A DNA stretch of 64,000 nt from Byssochlamys sp. IMV 00236 (GCA_001931875.2 MSJH02000650.1:62001-126000), one strand, 5' to 3'. Counted from the first letter of the stretch, positions 44,862 through 57,444 are shown. Numbers and translations are program-made. The notes: generated from the letters alone by a model not told the origin.

Positions 44862-46752
44862 ATGTCGCTGGTTCAGCACGTCTCCTCAATAGATGGAGTC
44901 GACCGCGAGCATGTACCGTCGAGCCAAGAGCCAGCGGGCTCGATCCGGCGCCAACTGAGCTATGATGCTTTTCCACGGAAGACAAACCCAAAGGACGACC
45001 AAGTGGGAATTCCTGCCTACAAAGTATCGGTAGCAAAGAGAGTTGGTAATAATATCTCTGGAGATCAACGTGATCGGTGCTTTTTACTAATGCTTTTCTC
45101 GCAGCCCAGGTTACGGCTACCATTTTGGCCTGTTGGTTCGCTGCAGGAATCGTTTTTGGCTTCGCTGCTCTGAAGCCGGTTCTGATTTCTGAAGGTGTCT
45201 ATCGAGACTTATGTACGGAAGATGAGTTGCGAGAAGATGTGGAGGTCTGCTACGGGCAAGAGATGAGGTGAGTACTAAACCTCCACACCAATATAGTTTC
45301 CCCGGAACACATGCTTATGCGAACCCACCAGGCTCGATCTCTTCTTTGCTGTAGCTTCGACAACAACAAACATATCTGCTCTGCCTGTTGGTACTATCCT
45401 GGATCGCTATGGACCCCGGCTCTGTAACATCGTGGGCTCAATTTTGTTAGCCATCGGTAGCATCTTCATGGCCTTCCCGCTGCCCAAGGTTGACAATTAC
45501 ATCATTGGCAACCTCTTTCTATCCTTGGGAGGCACGTTTGTGTTTGTGCCCTCGTTTCAGATCGCTAATGCGTTCCCACGATATGCTGGGACCATAGTAG
45601 CATTGGTGACGGGAGCCTTTGATGCCTCAGCTGCGGTCTTTCTTTTCTATCGCCTGGCATACCAAGCAACGGGTGGTGCGATCGGCCTGAAGAAATTCTT
45701 CGGGGGCTACCTTATCATTCCAGGATTGATACTCCTTGTACAGACTATCATGCCCGCCCACGGCTATCAAAGTGTGCAGCAACTCGAGGTTAAGATCGAG
45801 CAAGCTCAAGATGCCACCCGTGATGTACATGATTCGGACGACGAGATCGAGAGTGAGACAGAGTTGTGGCGTGTCCGCAGCAGACGCGCCGAGCGTAGAC
45901 AGCAGAAAAAGGACCAGCTCGACCAGCTTCTGGGAGATGAGGAGGTTCGACAGCAGCGGGTGGAACGAGAAGAGGAGAAGCAGGCAGTTAGTGGCGTCTG
46001 GGGAGTCCTCCACGGCCAGCCCGCCCGCAAACAGATGCTATCTCCATGGTTCATCCTGATCAACTTGATGACAGTGCTACAGATGCTCAGAATGAATTAT
46101 TTCATTGCAACCGTTAGGCAGCAGTACGAATATATGCTCCGCTCTGAGCGTCAGGCTGTGCGGATCAACCATTTCTTCGACGTCGCTCTCCCTGTGGGTG
46201 GTGTCGCATCTACTCCCTTCATTGGCATTCTTTTGGATAGCTTCAGTGTCCCGACGATGCTGGCAGTCATTGTTGTTCTCACCACACTTGTTGGAGCATT
46301 AAATTGCGTCCCGTCCATCGGGGCTGGATATGCCACAGTTATAATATTTGTCCTGTTGAGGCCACTTTATTACTCGGCCATGTCGTAAGTACCACCCTTG
46401 TTCTAGTTTTCGCTGGCACCTGTTCGTCAGGCTAACTTTTATTCATAGCGACTACGCTGCCAAGGTGTTCGGCTTCGCTACCTTTGGTCGTATCTACGGA
46501 ACAATTATCTGTCTTTCGGGGATAGTCAACTTTTCGCAATATGGATTGAACGCCCTGACCTACAAAACTTTCCACGGCGATCCGATTCCCATCAACATCG
46601 GTCTGGTTGTCGGCGGCTTTGTCATTGGAGTGATCCTAGTAACATTTGTGCACGTTGAAGGCTACCGTATAAGACGTAGGCAGCTGGAGGAAGAAGCGGA
46701 AGAAGAACGGGAGAGATTGATTCCGGAAGAGTGCGAGCCTCAAGAGGCATGA
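44862..46752 (+). CDS. MFS transporter, Fmp42/SLC43-like
   Basis: Four exons: 44862-45045, 45105-45267, 45332-46384 and 46449-46752 (567 aa). The start ATG (MSLVQHVSSIDG) is the first in frame. After a polar N-terminus of about 60 residues, hydrophobic segments begin with VTATILACWFAAGIVFGFAA. The MFS loop signature appears as PVGTILDRYGPRLCN between segments 2 and 3. Six segments precede a highly charged cytoplasmic loop (about 255-325, RRAERRQQKKDQLDQLL), and five or six follow (SPWFILINLMTVLQ, TPFIGILLDSFSVPTML, IIFVLLRPLYYSAM, INIGLVVGGFVIGVILVTFV). The C-terminus is Glu/Arg-rich. Fmp42-like proteins resemble animal SLC43 amino-acid carriers and localise to the vacuole or mitochondria in yeast screens; the substrate here is unknown. 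Confidence 0.88.
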
Positions 46753-47089
46753 AGCATTAACGATGAGAAACTCGATACGAACAAAACCCTCTCCGCAGCA
46801 CATAGTGATATCCACTCAGTCAATTCTACATAGTCTGCTTTAGACCCCATTTCTTTTCTGACTGGCCATTGCTTTCAGAAAGCTAAATGATTCATTCATG
46901 ATTAAAATATGTAAAGCGACTCTGTAAATCCCCTCGTATGGTTAGCTTTACCCTTTCAAGGAATATATCGCCCGTCTCGGCTCCTCCGAGTATATTCTGG
47001 GCTACTATATCTATAGTTGATTCATTCTAATTAATAATATAGCTAAATATTCCACACCTGCCCCAAATGCGCAACGACCCGGCCGTAGA
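46753..47089. other. Intergenic between convergent genes, 0.34 kb
   Basis: AT-rich 3' flanks. Nothing else is seen. Confidence 0.5.
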
Positions 47090-48134
47090 TCACGCCGGCA
47101 CAAGACCCATCAAGGATAACGCATCCCTTGCTACCACCCTGAGGCGGTCCAATTTCAGAGGCAAATTGATGTTGGGGTTCATGCCAGGAGAGGCCGCGTT
47201 ACCAAAAAGCATACGCTTGGTCAGTCTGATCTCCTGCGCTTGCGCGTTAGGGGGAACTGGGAAGATCGACTCCCTCTGGCTCATGATGGGAATTCCGTTG
47301 GGATCAAGAGTGTAGACCTCGGCGAATCCACGGACCTGATTGGTGTTGCTGATAGTTTCCCACTTGAGAATAATGGCCATCTTCACTGTTCCATTCCCCC
47401 CAACCAGCCAAAGATTCATGTCATCCATAAGCCGAGGAATAGATTCGGGCCATCCTGACTCGATAACAAGAACAGGAAGTCTCTGATTATCGGGACGCAG
47501 CAGAAGATCTGGTTCTTTGCGAGAACCGGCATAAGGGGCATACTGAAACTCGATTGCTGTAGATTATTAGAACTATTAGCGCAACTCCATTGCATGTCTC
47601 ACAATTCCAGGGGATAGAGGTGTGTGTGNNNNNNNNNNNNNNNNNNNNNNNNNNNNNNNNNNNNNNNNNNNNNNNNNNNNNNNNNNNNNNNNNNNNNNNN
47701 NNNNNNNNNNNNNNNNNNNNNNNNNNNNNNNNNNNNNNNNNNNNNNNNNNNNNNNNNNNNNNNNNNNNNNNNNNNNNNNNNNNNNNNNNNNNNNNNNNNN
47801 NNNNNNNNNNNNNNNNNNNNNNNNNNNNNNNNNNNNNNNNNNNNNNNNNNNNNNNNNNNNNNNNNNNNNNNNCCCCCCCCCCAAGACCGTAGAAGGATTC
47901 ATCTTACCTAGACGAAGCTCTCTCGTCGAGATACTTGAAAGCAGCCACTCCCCAGGCCAGTGGAACCTGGGTGTATACAACCTCTTGGTGGTGTCTTGCA
48001 GAAGTAACTGCCTCCAGTGCGTGGTTACAAAACTCCTCTTCGGAGGTGAAGTCTGCGGTTGAGAAGAAGCGTTGGGGCGTATAGGAAAGAGAGTTGCCTC
48101 CTTGGAGAGGTTGTTGTTCTCTGGGAAGAACCAT
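47090..48134 (-). CDS. PD-(D/E)XK/Uma2-like protein, broken by assembly gap
   Basis: The first exon starts at 48134 (MVLPREQQPL) and reaches about 47908 (ends SSR at a GTAAGA donor, phase 2). The last exon is 47556-47090 and begins in phase 1 after a ctacag acceptor. The phases do not match directly, so at least one more exon must lie within or next to the 244-N gap. The last exon holds EPDLLLRPDNQRLPVLVIES and GWPESIPRLMDD, then LWLVGGNGTVKMAI and ILKWE. The spaced PD, I-E-S-G-W and G-x-V-K strand resemble the PD-(D/E)XK/Uma2-like pattern seen in the gene at 14124-14999, although overall identity is low. The function is unknown. The total length cannot be given. Confidence 0.65.
47629..47872. 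other. Assembly gap (244 N)
   Basis: A run of N flanked by gtgtgtg on the left and ten C on the right. The flanks suggest that low-complexity sequence stopped the assembly; the true length is unknown. Confidence 0.98.
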
Positions 48135-49002
48135 CTTGTCTTTGTGGTGAAGATCGTGGGAGAATTGGAAATGGGTGCTAGGTATTTAAATTTCTTAATT
48201 TGGAAGGAGCGGTGCCTAATGGATAGGTAGGAAGTCCCTCTTGCTGGTTATATAGAGATTCACCGCAGGATATGTCAAACAACTCGAGCATCTCTAGACT
48301 AGAATGGAAGAATCCGGGCTCTTTTAGACATTTAGCTCCGTGCAGCTGCAAAATCGAAGTATTTCAACTGTCCGTATAGATTCAATTTAGACAATAATAT
48401 AAGGAGGTGGATATTAAAGTCAATCTCACATGACTCTGTGATGTAAGAAATACCAGGTCAACTAACTAATATTAACTACCTAGTTACTAGTAAGATTTTG
48501 GATAATCACAATCGTTCCCTCTAAATACACACACAGTCGACATGTTTTTATGCTTTTCCTGCTACTCGCCGCTGGATAATAAGCTGGTTTTCATGACTAA
48601 TTTACATCGTCAGCCAGTGAGCTTGTCTCCTTGATTTAGTTATATCCTGGTCTTACTCAAGCTAGTTAATCGTATCTCTAGGCGGATGTTGCCGTCCTTT
48701 ATGTATTGGATCCTGGACCAGTTTGGTTCAAACGTAGCGACAAACGTATTCCGGTCCTGCGAAACAGCAGGGTAGACTGTCTAGTACAGAATCTTGGGCG
48801 TGTTAAATACAGGGATGTTAAGAAGGTCGAGAGAACAACCAGATTAATGGGATCTAAAGGTGAGATTAGTAGGTCGTAGTTATACCATTATCATTACTTC
48901 GTTAAAAAAAGAAGCTTCTATGCTTTTTGCTTTTTGGGAATCTTCATAAAAAAAAAATAAAATAAACAAAAAAAAAGAAAAAGAAAAAAGAAAAAGCACA
49001 AC
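48135..49002. other. Intergenic, 0.87 kb
   Basis: AT-rich. An A-rich tract (about 48945-48999) abuts the BUD23 stop, giving a U-rich sequence in the BUD23 transcript 3' end. No gene is supported. Confidence 0.5.
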
Positions 49003-49962
49003 TCAAAAAACAGGACCTCTCTTCCTGCCTGTATATTTCGAGTTGGCTTTAACAATCTTTCCCTTTCTCGTCATTTGCTCCTTTTTCCTTAAGATCCACG
49101 CCTTACTACCTTTCTTATCCGCTGCGGCTTGTGACCGTCTGGACTCCTTTGCTGCTTTTCTCCTAGCGTCCAAGATATCGACATCATCCATTCCATCAAC
49201 AACATTTGTAATATCACCTTGAAGACCGCCTCCGCCGACCGTAAGCACAAGATAGAGCTTACTGTTCTTCGTACCCGGGTCATCTTCCAGAATACCAGCG
49301 CCGAAACCGGCCCGCATGGCAGCGGCACTGATCATGTTTCTTTGGAGATCATTCTTCGGGTAGAATTGGCAGACGGCACGACCACCCCGACGGAGACTGG
49401 CGTAGAGACCCTCGAAAAATCTGCGCAGTCGTCCTTCGGGACTGACGTCGCTTGTTTCCGCGTTGCAAAGCCACTGGATCGCACTGATGCTGATGGCCGC
49501 GTCGAATGAGCCAGGTCGGAAGGGAACGCCTTGTCCGATATCAGCGAGGAGGAGATCGCCCTCGACGTCTCGTCGGAGCGCGACGTCCAGCATGCTGGGC
49601 GAGATGTCCATTCCGATCCAAGTGTGCGGTCCGCCTTCCTCTGGTGGTACTTCTGAGAGTATTTCTCCTGAGAGACCGGAGCCGCAGCCTACGTCGAGGA
49701 TTAGAGAAGGCGATTTGAGATCGAGGAGCTCGAGCGCTCGATGTGTCATGTCAGACTGGATGTTGCGGATACGGGAGGAGGTGGTGTATTTTCGCGATTC
49801 GTCATCGTTGTAGAAAAGGTCTGGTGGTCTATAATTAATTGTAGCAAAGCAATCAGTCTTTCTGTTTGAGTTGTCATGGAGGAATGATAGCCCAATATAT
49901 ATAAATAATCGCCTCTTGAAAAATCAATGCCAAACGTACAGAATATCTTCAGGGCGCGACAT
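49003..49962 (-). CDS. bud23: 18S rRNA (guanine-N7) methyltransferase Bud23
   Basis: Two exons on the minus strand: 49962-49940 (23 nt, MSRPEDIL) and 49828-49003, joined over a 111-nt intron (282 aa). The N-terminal PPDLFYNDDESRKYTTSSRI is the conserved Bud23 start. SAM motif I is LILDVGCGSGLSGEI (about 50-64), then GMDISPSMLDVA, LLLADIGQGVPF, SFDAAISISAIQWLCN and AVCQFYPKN. The C-terminal WBS-type basic domain (KAWILRKKEQMTRKGKIV, KYTGRKRGPVF) is complete. Bud23 with Trm112 methylates a universally conserved guanine in 18S rRNA and helps nuclear export of the 40S subunit. Divergent from SVP26. Confidence 0.95.
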
Positions 49963-50712
49963 CCTGGGCTAATATGCAGTGAGCTTCGCGCTCGATTCGA
50001 TCGGGAAAAAACGCTGCTGCTGATAATGAAGCGATACGGCGGCGCTCGTGCAAAGACCGAAGGATGAAAGAGATCGCGAATGCTGACCGGGAAAAGGAGA
50101 TTATGGTCTTAAACAATCATCAAAAGAGAGCACTTTTCTTCGTTCCAAGAGACTGTTTAGAATGGGCACTGTTCATCAATCAATAGTAACAAAATAATTA
50201 ATTAATTCATTAATTATTATCGGAGCGATTGCGGTGAAAAGTGGGGCGAACTTTTTTCTCTGGAGAAATCATTCTTTTTTGATGCCTCAGGCATTTTATG
50301 GAAACCTCAGGCATCCAGCAGATGACAGCATGAAACTTCCGCTTCGGTCTTACTTGTCCGGATTCATTCGCAACTAACACAGTACTACTGCTACTACTAC
50401 TACTTACTACTCGTGTCTGTACGAGTATAGTTTCAACTCCAGGAGAATCGCGAGTACATACGCCCTGCTAGACGCATCCATCATCGACACTATCCCGGTC
50501 ATTCCGGCCCTCCCCGCAATGGCAGCGCAATTCGTCTGATCTGCATACATATCTAGAATTCATTCATTCATTTCATTCTCCGCGTCTGTCAATCAATCGC
50601 CTTGAAAGCAACTCTCCACGGAGTAGGAGAAAGGACCACCTATCTCGCGCCATTGAGAGACACCGCATACCCGTTCCTCTATATTTTGAAACACTCATAA
50701 CAATCCAACACC
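49963..50712. other. Shared upstream region of BUD23 and SVP26, 0.75 kb
   Basis: Contains an interrupted palindrome at 50282-50294 with a repeat of its half at 50305-50314, a TAAT/ATTA-rich stretch near 50190-50220, and a CTA-triplet run near 50387-50412. No gene is seen. Confidence 0.5.
50282..50314. promoter_or_regulatory. ATGCCTCAGGCAT palindrome plus direct repeat
   Basis: ATGCCTCAGGCAT (50282-50294) is a 6+1+6 palindrome. CCTCAGGCAT recurs at 50305-50314, so the two copies are 20 bp apart. It lies between divergent BUD23 and SVP26. A regulatory role is inferred from symmetry and position only. Confidence 0.35.
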
Positions 50713-51538
50713 ATGTGGATTCTTCCTCTCCTAGGCTACCTAGGCGTCATAGTCGGCTTCGCCTTCCTTACTCTAGCCATAGGTACGAAGACTCTGAATG
50801 AACCCTACCAGCGAAAGAAAAGCAAAGCAAAAGAAAAGAAAAGAAAAATAACATATCTAACAATACATGATATATATTTTTCCAGCCTCTGGCCTATACT
50901 ACCTCTCCGAACTAGTCGAAGAACACACCGTCCTCACGCGCCGTCTCCTCTCCCGCTTAATATACTCAATAATCATCATCCAATCCCTCCTCTGGCTCTT
51001 CGATGGCTTCCCATTCTTTCTATCGCTTCTCAGCATCATATCCCACCTCGTCTACGCCAGCAATCTCCGACGCTTCCCGATCGTTAAGCTCTCCGATCCA
51101 CTCTTCATCCTCTCTTGCGCGCTGGTCGGGTTGAATCATTGGCTTTGGTTCAGACATTTTTCGAAACCGATTGTTCCTCCAGCTAGGGGACCGGGGTCGT
51201 GGAGACAGCCGTATTATCAGCAGCACGTGGTGGAGGATATGCCTACTTTTACGGAGATTGCGTCGTATTTCGGATTGTGTGTTTGGCTGGTTCCCTTTGC
51301 GCTGTTTGTGAGTTTGAGTGCCGGGGATAATGTCTTGCCTAGTATGGGTTCGGAGTATGCGACCGGTCAGCATGTCTCCTCTTCTACTGCTGGTGGGTTG
51401 GCTGGCAGCGCGGACTCGGGGGATGGCAAGAATAAGAATAAAGGCTTGGCCAAGGCTCTGGTAGATGGTGCCCGCGCGTGGGTTGCTGAAAACGGAGCAG
51501 TTATGGGGTTCTGGGCGGGCGATCGGTCTAGGTTTTGA
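50713..51538 (+). CDS. svp26: Svp26/TEX261-type ER-Golgi membrane protein
   Basis: Two exons: 50713-50782 and 50886-51538 (240 aa; 103-nt intron). The protein starts with a membrane segment (WILPLLGYLGVIVGFAFLTLAI) followed by SGLYYLSELVEEH, the family block. Further segments are RLIYSIIIIQSLLWLF, FPFFLSLLSIISHLVYA, DPLFILSCALVGLNHWLWF and YFGLCVWLVPFALFVSLSAG. The conserved TFTEIASYFGLCVWLVPF motif is present. The C-terminus is Gly/Ser/Lys-rich. Family members are COPII cargo adaptors that help type II membrane proteins, including mannosyltransferases, leave the ER or be retained in the early Golgi. Confidence 0.94.
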
Positions 51539-52200
51539 GAGTGTTATGATTCAAATTATGTATAGTTCCTTCGCAATGCGAAATGATTTACTCTACTTGC
51601 CGTCTCCCAGTAGCTGGTGGCTACACCGGCTAGTCTATCGTCCAGGAAAGAGATGGAATTCCAAATTCTGGCTATGATTATCGAAGATAGCACACCATGT
51701 CATTCGACCCTATAGGACACCTTGGATGTAGTAGGAAAGAAAGAGGGGACCTGCTTTTGTTGCATACTTCAACCCGGCCGAAGTGTTTTCCAGCACAGGC
51801 CACATGGAGTCCTTGAAAGAGAAAAGAAAGGGAATAGGGCGGGTATACTGCCCGACCCAATGCTCAATGGAATCTGGAGAATGGAAGACGCTAAAAGAGA
51901 AGGGTCGGGGGTAGACACAAAATAGATAAAAAAAAGTAGGATGTCGATGAAACGAAGTCGGTGAAATCAAGTTTCAACTCCAAGGCGCCAATAGTAGCAC
52001 AGGTTACGCTACCTGCATACTCCCATATTAACCATTAGATTATACATATATCTGTGCCTTTGGTTCAGATGCAGCCAGGCTCCGAACGGTGCTGATTCGC
52101 GTCATACAACTCGTGAGTTTCGTCTCGCTACCGGAGAGCAGCTGAGATACAATGTCGGGACGAGGCCAATGATGAAAGCAAACATGAGCTCACATGGCTT
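51539..52200. other. Intergenic between convergent genes, 0.66 kb
   Basis: 3' flanks of SVP26 (plus) and BEM3 (minus). No gene is supported. Confidence 0.5.
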
Positions 52201-55200
52201 CTATCCGCTCTCGACTATTCGAATGCAGTCTCTTCCGCGACTAAACCCTAGTGTTAGCCGGTGTTTAATTCCTAGTCAGGATGGATGACGCCTACCAGGG
52301 TCGCCGCGTAGATCCGTCATCGGGTGCTTTCTGTGGCCAATATCCATAAAGAGCATGGAGCTCTCCCTTCTCTTCGCTTTACTCGTGGCGGGATTGCCGA
52401 CATTAGGGGCTAACATCTGGCTCCATTGCTGGGCCGAGTCATGAGGCTGAGTGTTGTATGAGTACTGATCGTACGCTGGCTGGATACCATTATAATGCCC
52501 TCTCGGAGTACCTGCTGTATCACCATATCGCTGATCGTAACCAGGCGCGGGGTCAGAGAACGCGTGATGGCGAGGAGACCGCGCCTCATCCGTGGAATGA
52601 TCCACGGTGATCTCAACCGTTTTCTCACTGACTGCCGGCGCATCGCCAAAAATTTGATCATAGTCGGTCAAAAACATAGAGAAAACAGGCGCCGGGATGT
52701 TCAGTGTTGGCGCAAAGACAATACCGACGTTTCTCACAGTCATCTTGTTGACATCGGAGTTATTGATAATTCTGATCAAGAATTGCGATAGAGCTTGCAG
52801 CAAAGACAGGTTTGCTTTTGGAAGTCTGTGGACAAGAATATTGAATGCAGCGATCTTCTTGGGTTTCTCATTCAGCTCTGCGAAGTGATTAGTACGGAAA
52901 GACAACTATGAGAGGCGGGGATCACTCACCGAGCACACGCAAAAATTCCAGATGAAGCTCGCGTGTCAATACCGTTGTAGGCAGCTCTCGCAGATATTGC
53001 TTGAATAGAGATGCCACAGCATGGACGTCGTAGTAATGGTCTCCTTCAAGGAAATCCACATCCCCCTCCGCATTGAACCGTTCCTTGAGCGCCTTGACCA
53101 CAAGGTTAGATCCGCTAAGTCGGAAGATACCTTCCTCGGATTCTGCCCCCTTGGCCTGAAGATATTCGATGCATCGATACACCACTGCCGGAAGGCCGAC
53201 ATCCAGTCCTCTGGGTCCACAAAATTCAACAGCTTCCGCCAAGGGGATGCCGAAAACTGCCCTGACAGGCCCCTTTCGTTCACTTGAATTGCTGCCATGG
53301 CCGAAACTTGTCTGCGTCTCGTAGCTCGCCTGAATTTGCGTGGCTAGGTCCGATGACGACCTCGTGCGGAAGCCCCAGATACTGCGCTTTTTCTCCTTTG
53401 TCGTAAGAGAGGGTTTATTTCCCCAGGCCCCTACATCCTGAATGACAGCACCGTTCCTCGGGCCCGATATCACCTTCGAGGTGTTCGAGTTCAAGGATCC
53501 TTGATCCGGACTCTGCTGGCGGGCGGGACCAAAATCTGCATGTTCATTCAATGGCGCCAATTGACTTTGAGAGGGTCTAGACACATCTTTGTCATAGGGC
53601 GGGCCATAGATGGGCGGTTCCGCAGGAACAGCATCGTCATAACTAAAACCCTGGACAGCACTATGAACTGTACTATCAGTGAAATCGTTTTCAGGACTGG
53701 TCGTTCCTTTGCTGCTGCCCTTCTTTGAACCGCTATGGAACGACCTCTGCCGCGTTGGGCCAGAGTTGGGCGGTTGCTTGTTCTGTGCGTGCCCAGAGTG
53801 TCCAGCATGCCCCTTCGAGGTGCTGTTCGCTGCATCTTCGCCGGAGGATTGCGACTCAACGTATTGCAACAGCGCTTCGACCCACTCGTCTCGCTCCTCG
53901 TCACTCTCAGCACAGAGTACGTGGCGAACGAGAGCGGATGAATCTTTCTTTTTCGGCTCCAGGATAAGGAATGCATGACGGTACTGATTATCTGAGTCGT
54001 CCTCTCCTTGACCATTCTGAGGGCCAGTATGTTGTGACTGCTTCCCAATTTGAGCGTTGTATATTTTGATAGTTCCCAGATGCGGGCCGCCCGGCGACTC
54101 GAAGTATTTCAGTTCTGGTCCGTGCAGCACAAAATATCTGGCCTTCCATCCGCCAAAATTCTTTCCTCGTTTGGTGAGATAGCCTTCCTTCCTTGGTTTT
54201 CCGTCCGGGCCGCGTAGCATCTCAGGGCTTGCCTTGCCATTGTTCTTAAGCAAGGTAGTCTCATCATCGCGAGGCTCGATGGCATCGCTGGTAAGGAAGC
54301 GACAGATCACCAGGGCTGCTGTTTCATCCATGGGAGTGTCAAGAAGAGACTCGAAATACTCGTTCAACGCAGCGCGTCTAGCGTCCACCTTCGCAGGAGA
54401 ATGTCCACTGAAGGTGGAACGATCCGGCAGCTTTCCGGCAAAACCCGACACCTGTCTGATCTGATGATCTAGCTGAGGAAGAGCCATGATGACCTTTTCT
54501 ACCCGCCAGAGCTCAGACCTACTGGACCTGGAGAACACACTCAATGTGAAAACGGGCTCCTCCTCCGTTGATTTCAGCCCCAGATAACTGTTCCTCGAGG
54601 GTCGCAACCGAGACGACGCAACCTTCACTTCTATAGAGGGGAGCGCATTGGGCGGCAAGAGAAGACCTGGGTATTCCTCAGATATTAAACCCTGATAGAT
54701 GCCCTTTTTTATATCTGGCATATCCCGTGGACTGTCGATCTTGATATTCGCGTCAATGGTGGGTATCGTCATCTCGGGGGATGCAGTAACAGGTGACAAG
54801 GGCTGGCTGCCATTGGGCTTTCGCATGGTCGGAGAAGCAATTGGAGCAGGGCGTCCTGCTGTATCGTTCCTGGGCGACATGGGCGGCGAGGCCATACCTG
54901 AAGCGTCCCTTGGTGTCCGTGGTAGCGGTGATCCTATGGGGCGATCACTCGGCCTTGGGCTCACGGGTAATCCGGGGCTCATTGGAGGAGACGCTACACG
55001 GCGAAGTTCGGGAGATGCTGCCGTGGATCGGTTGTTATCAGGAGAAAGAACAGACGCCAGCGATTCCAGCGGAGATAGATATCCTGCACCTGCGAAGGGC
55101 GGAGGTTGGGCGAGCATCCGGCGCGGACTAGAGGGCAGATTTGCTTGAGGGGCTTGGGTCGTAGGCGAAATTCCATCTGAAACCGTTAGACTTCGCTGAG

Positions 55201-56761
55201 ACATCTGCGATTTATTCTTATTCGACCGGCTGCGAGCATCTTGTTCTCTCATAAATGCAGCCTCGCGTTCTCTATCGTCGTCTTCTCTTGTTGGCCTGCG
55301 ACCTCTCTGTGCCGTCGGGATTTCGTCAACCTCCAGTACATCATCATCATAGTCTGAGTCGGAAGCGTCCAGAAGATCCTGGGTTCGATGCATGTCGGTA
55401 TGTTCATCTCCACCCAGATTGAGGGGTGCAGGCGGGGGCTTTCTATTTGGTGGAGGTAGAGTTGATGGTCTACTATTCTCTGATAATGTTTCGCTGGTGA
55501 CAGCACCATGTTGTATCACAGTAGAACCAGCTAAGAAACCCGCTTCCTGCTGCAAATTACCATCATCGCGTTTGCTAGATGAGGCGGGAGCTGCAGAAGT
55601 GGAGGTGGTTGTATCCAACACAGGGGATCCGTTGTTGGCAAACGAAGTATGTGACCTGCCGACCTCTGATTGTGGCGGAGCGGGAAATCCGGCCGTCATA
55701 CGTCCATCTTCAAGTGGCGGCGACGTCTGCTCAACATATAGCGTAGGATTGCTCCGGGTCATTTGATCGTGCTTGTTGAAGTGCTCTTCTGGACCGGCTT
55801 CGTGCGCTGGAAGAACATCACGCGGGCTAGTCTGTCCATCGGATGCCTGCGAGACTACACCTGGCGGCAGGGGCGGTACCTGACACTGCAACTCCTTGAG
55901 CTTTTTGCGATATCTGTCCTTGTCCTTGAGTGCGCGTTCCAGGTCCTTGTTCAGACCCAGGAGGAGCGCCCTTTGTTTGTCCACCAACTTCCAGAGCTGC
56001 GAATTCTGAGAAGCGGCATGATGCTTTTCTTTCAGAAGATGCACGATCAATGCCTCGGCCGAACCGGCGGCCGTTATAAGGTTGTTAATGTCCGCCGTAC
56101 TGACCGCATTCGTGTCCGACGAAGATTTCTGCGAGTGGGAGGGCAAGGACAAAGAGGATATGGCGGAATCTATCGATGATGTCCGGGGCATCACGCGCGG
56201 CCGATCCCCTGGCCCCGTGGAGGAATTCGCAGGCGAAGTTGGCGCGGACGTCTGCGACTGCGCCGGGCTCGCAACGTCTGACCCCTTTTGCGACTGATCG
56301 TGGACGGTCTGTTCAGTCATATTTCCACCATGTTCGGGCTTCCTGAGGGCCAGAGTCTGCTGCGGTGATCGCGACGGAGGGACTGGAAAGCTCGGATAAT
56401 GAGAAGATATGGGGTCCCTCGGTGATTGGGGATCGAGCCGCAAGTGGTCAGCAACAGACGGCAGCGAGCCAGGGCTCCGAGGGGAAGTCTCCGGCGATTT
56501 TACTTTTGCAGGTGGTTCGGATCGAGGATTGGTGTTAAGAGGGGACAGACTCGGTCGGCGCAGAGCTGCGACAGTCACGTTGATCGGATTGGAGACCTGT
56601 CCGTCCAGGCGCTCGTTCAGGTAATCACGAGAGAGGAGATTCCTATTACTAGATGGAGAATGTAGGGTGGCATAGTCCTTGCGCGTGGTTGGAGAATAGG
56701 GGAGCTTCGGAGACGAGACTTGGAGGTCGTCATCATAGTCTTGTCGCCGCACCTGCGACAT
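52201..56761 (-). CDS. bem3: Rho GTPase-activating protein Bem3 (PX-PH-RhoGAP)
   Basis: Exon 1 is 56761-52930, exon 2 is 52877-52296, and a probable exon 3 is 52247-52201, giving 1486 aa. Without the last splice the frame ends at 52276 with a similar length. The start is MSQVRRQDYDDDLQ; the reading frame is open further up but without strong support. The first about 700 residues are disordered (Ser/Pro-rich with a coiled coil LKEKHHAASQNSQLWKLVDK at about 240-290). PX-like domain about 705-835, PH domain about 855-970 (KEGYLTKRGKNFGGWKARYF), RhoGAP about 1170-1380, with the arginine finger in GIFRLSGS and the KQYLRELPTTVLT and VRNVGIVFAPTL blocks. Bem3 stimulates GTP hydrolysis by Cdc42 at polarised sites. 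Intron 1 splits the GAP domain. Confidence 0.92.
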
Positions 56762-57444
56762 AGCTCGTTCGCAGACCAGATCCTCTGACCAGCATCTGCA
56801 AGCGGGGAGACGACAAGACACAGGAACAGGATGAAACACCAGGAGAGAGGAATGATAATACTTCTGCAGGCCGGCGAATAATGATGGACAGCACGGGAGA
56901 GCGTCGAAGCACGGATTGAAGCACACGGTCCACGGAGCGCACAGCGATCGCGGTTAGCCAGACTGCCAGAACCCACGGGCCTTGGACCTTGATGTGTCGG
57001 GGGGAACGAGCGTGCAGTGCTGAAGCTCAGGGGGTCCCGCCAACCTGTAGCGCCGCAAAGGCCCGCAGCCAGTAACGGGGCAGAAGAGGAGAGCCAAGAA
57101 GATAGAGGAAATAGGGGGGGTTCGTTGAATTCGCAGAAGAGCTAGTGAGTTCGCGATACCTGTTTGGACTCTAGACAGGAGGAGTCGATAATAAGGGGGG
57201 TGAATTAATGCCCCAAGGTTATGCTGGCGACGGGTCTGGCCGAGCACATAAGCTTTTTTTTTTCTTCTGCTCTCTTGGTGGAGACTCGGCAATTAACCGG
57301 CCTAAGCGTTGATAAGTATCAGAAAGCAGCAGGATAGCTAGTTAGTTAGTTGACTGAAAACAAGACGGAGGAGAGACAGACTCATACTGCGCGCATCACG
57401 GTGACTGGCATGCTCTAGATCGTCTAGTTAGAGGATAGATAGAA

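Noticed and set aside
48945..48999. A-rich tract considered as a retroposon tail
   Set aside because: It directly follows the BUD23 stop and no element body or target duplication is visible; a 3'-end U-rich signal is simpler.
54699..55148. 149-codon plus-strand ORF within BEM3
   Set aside because: Gly-rich antisense shadow of the Pro/Ser-rich Bem3 linker.
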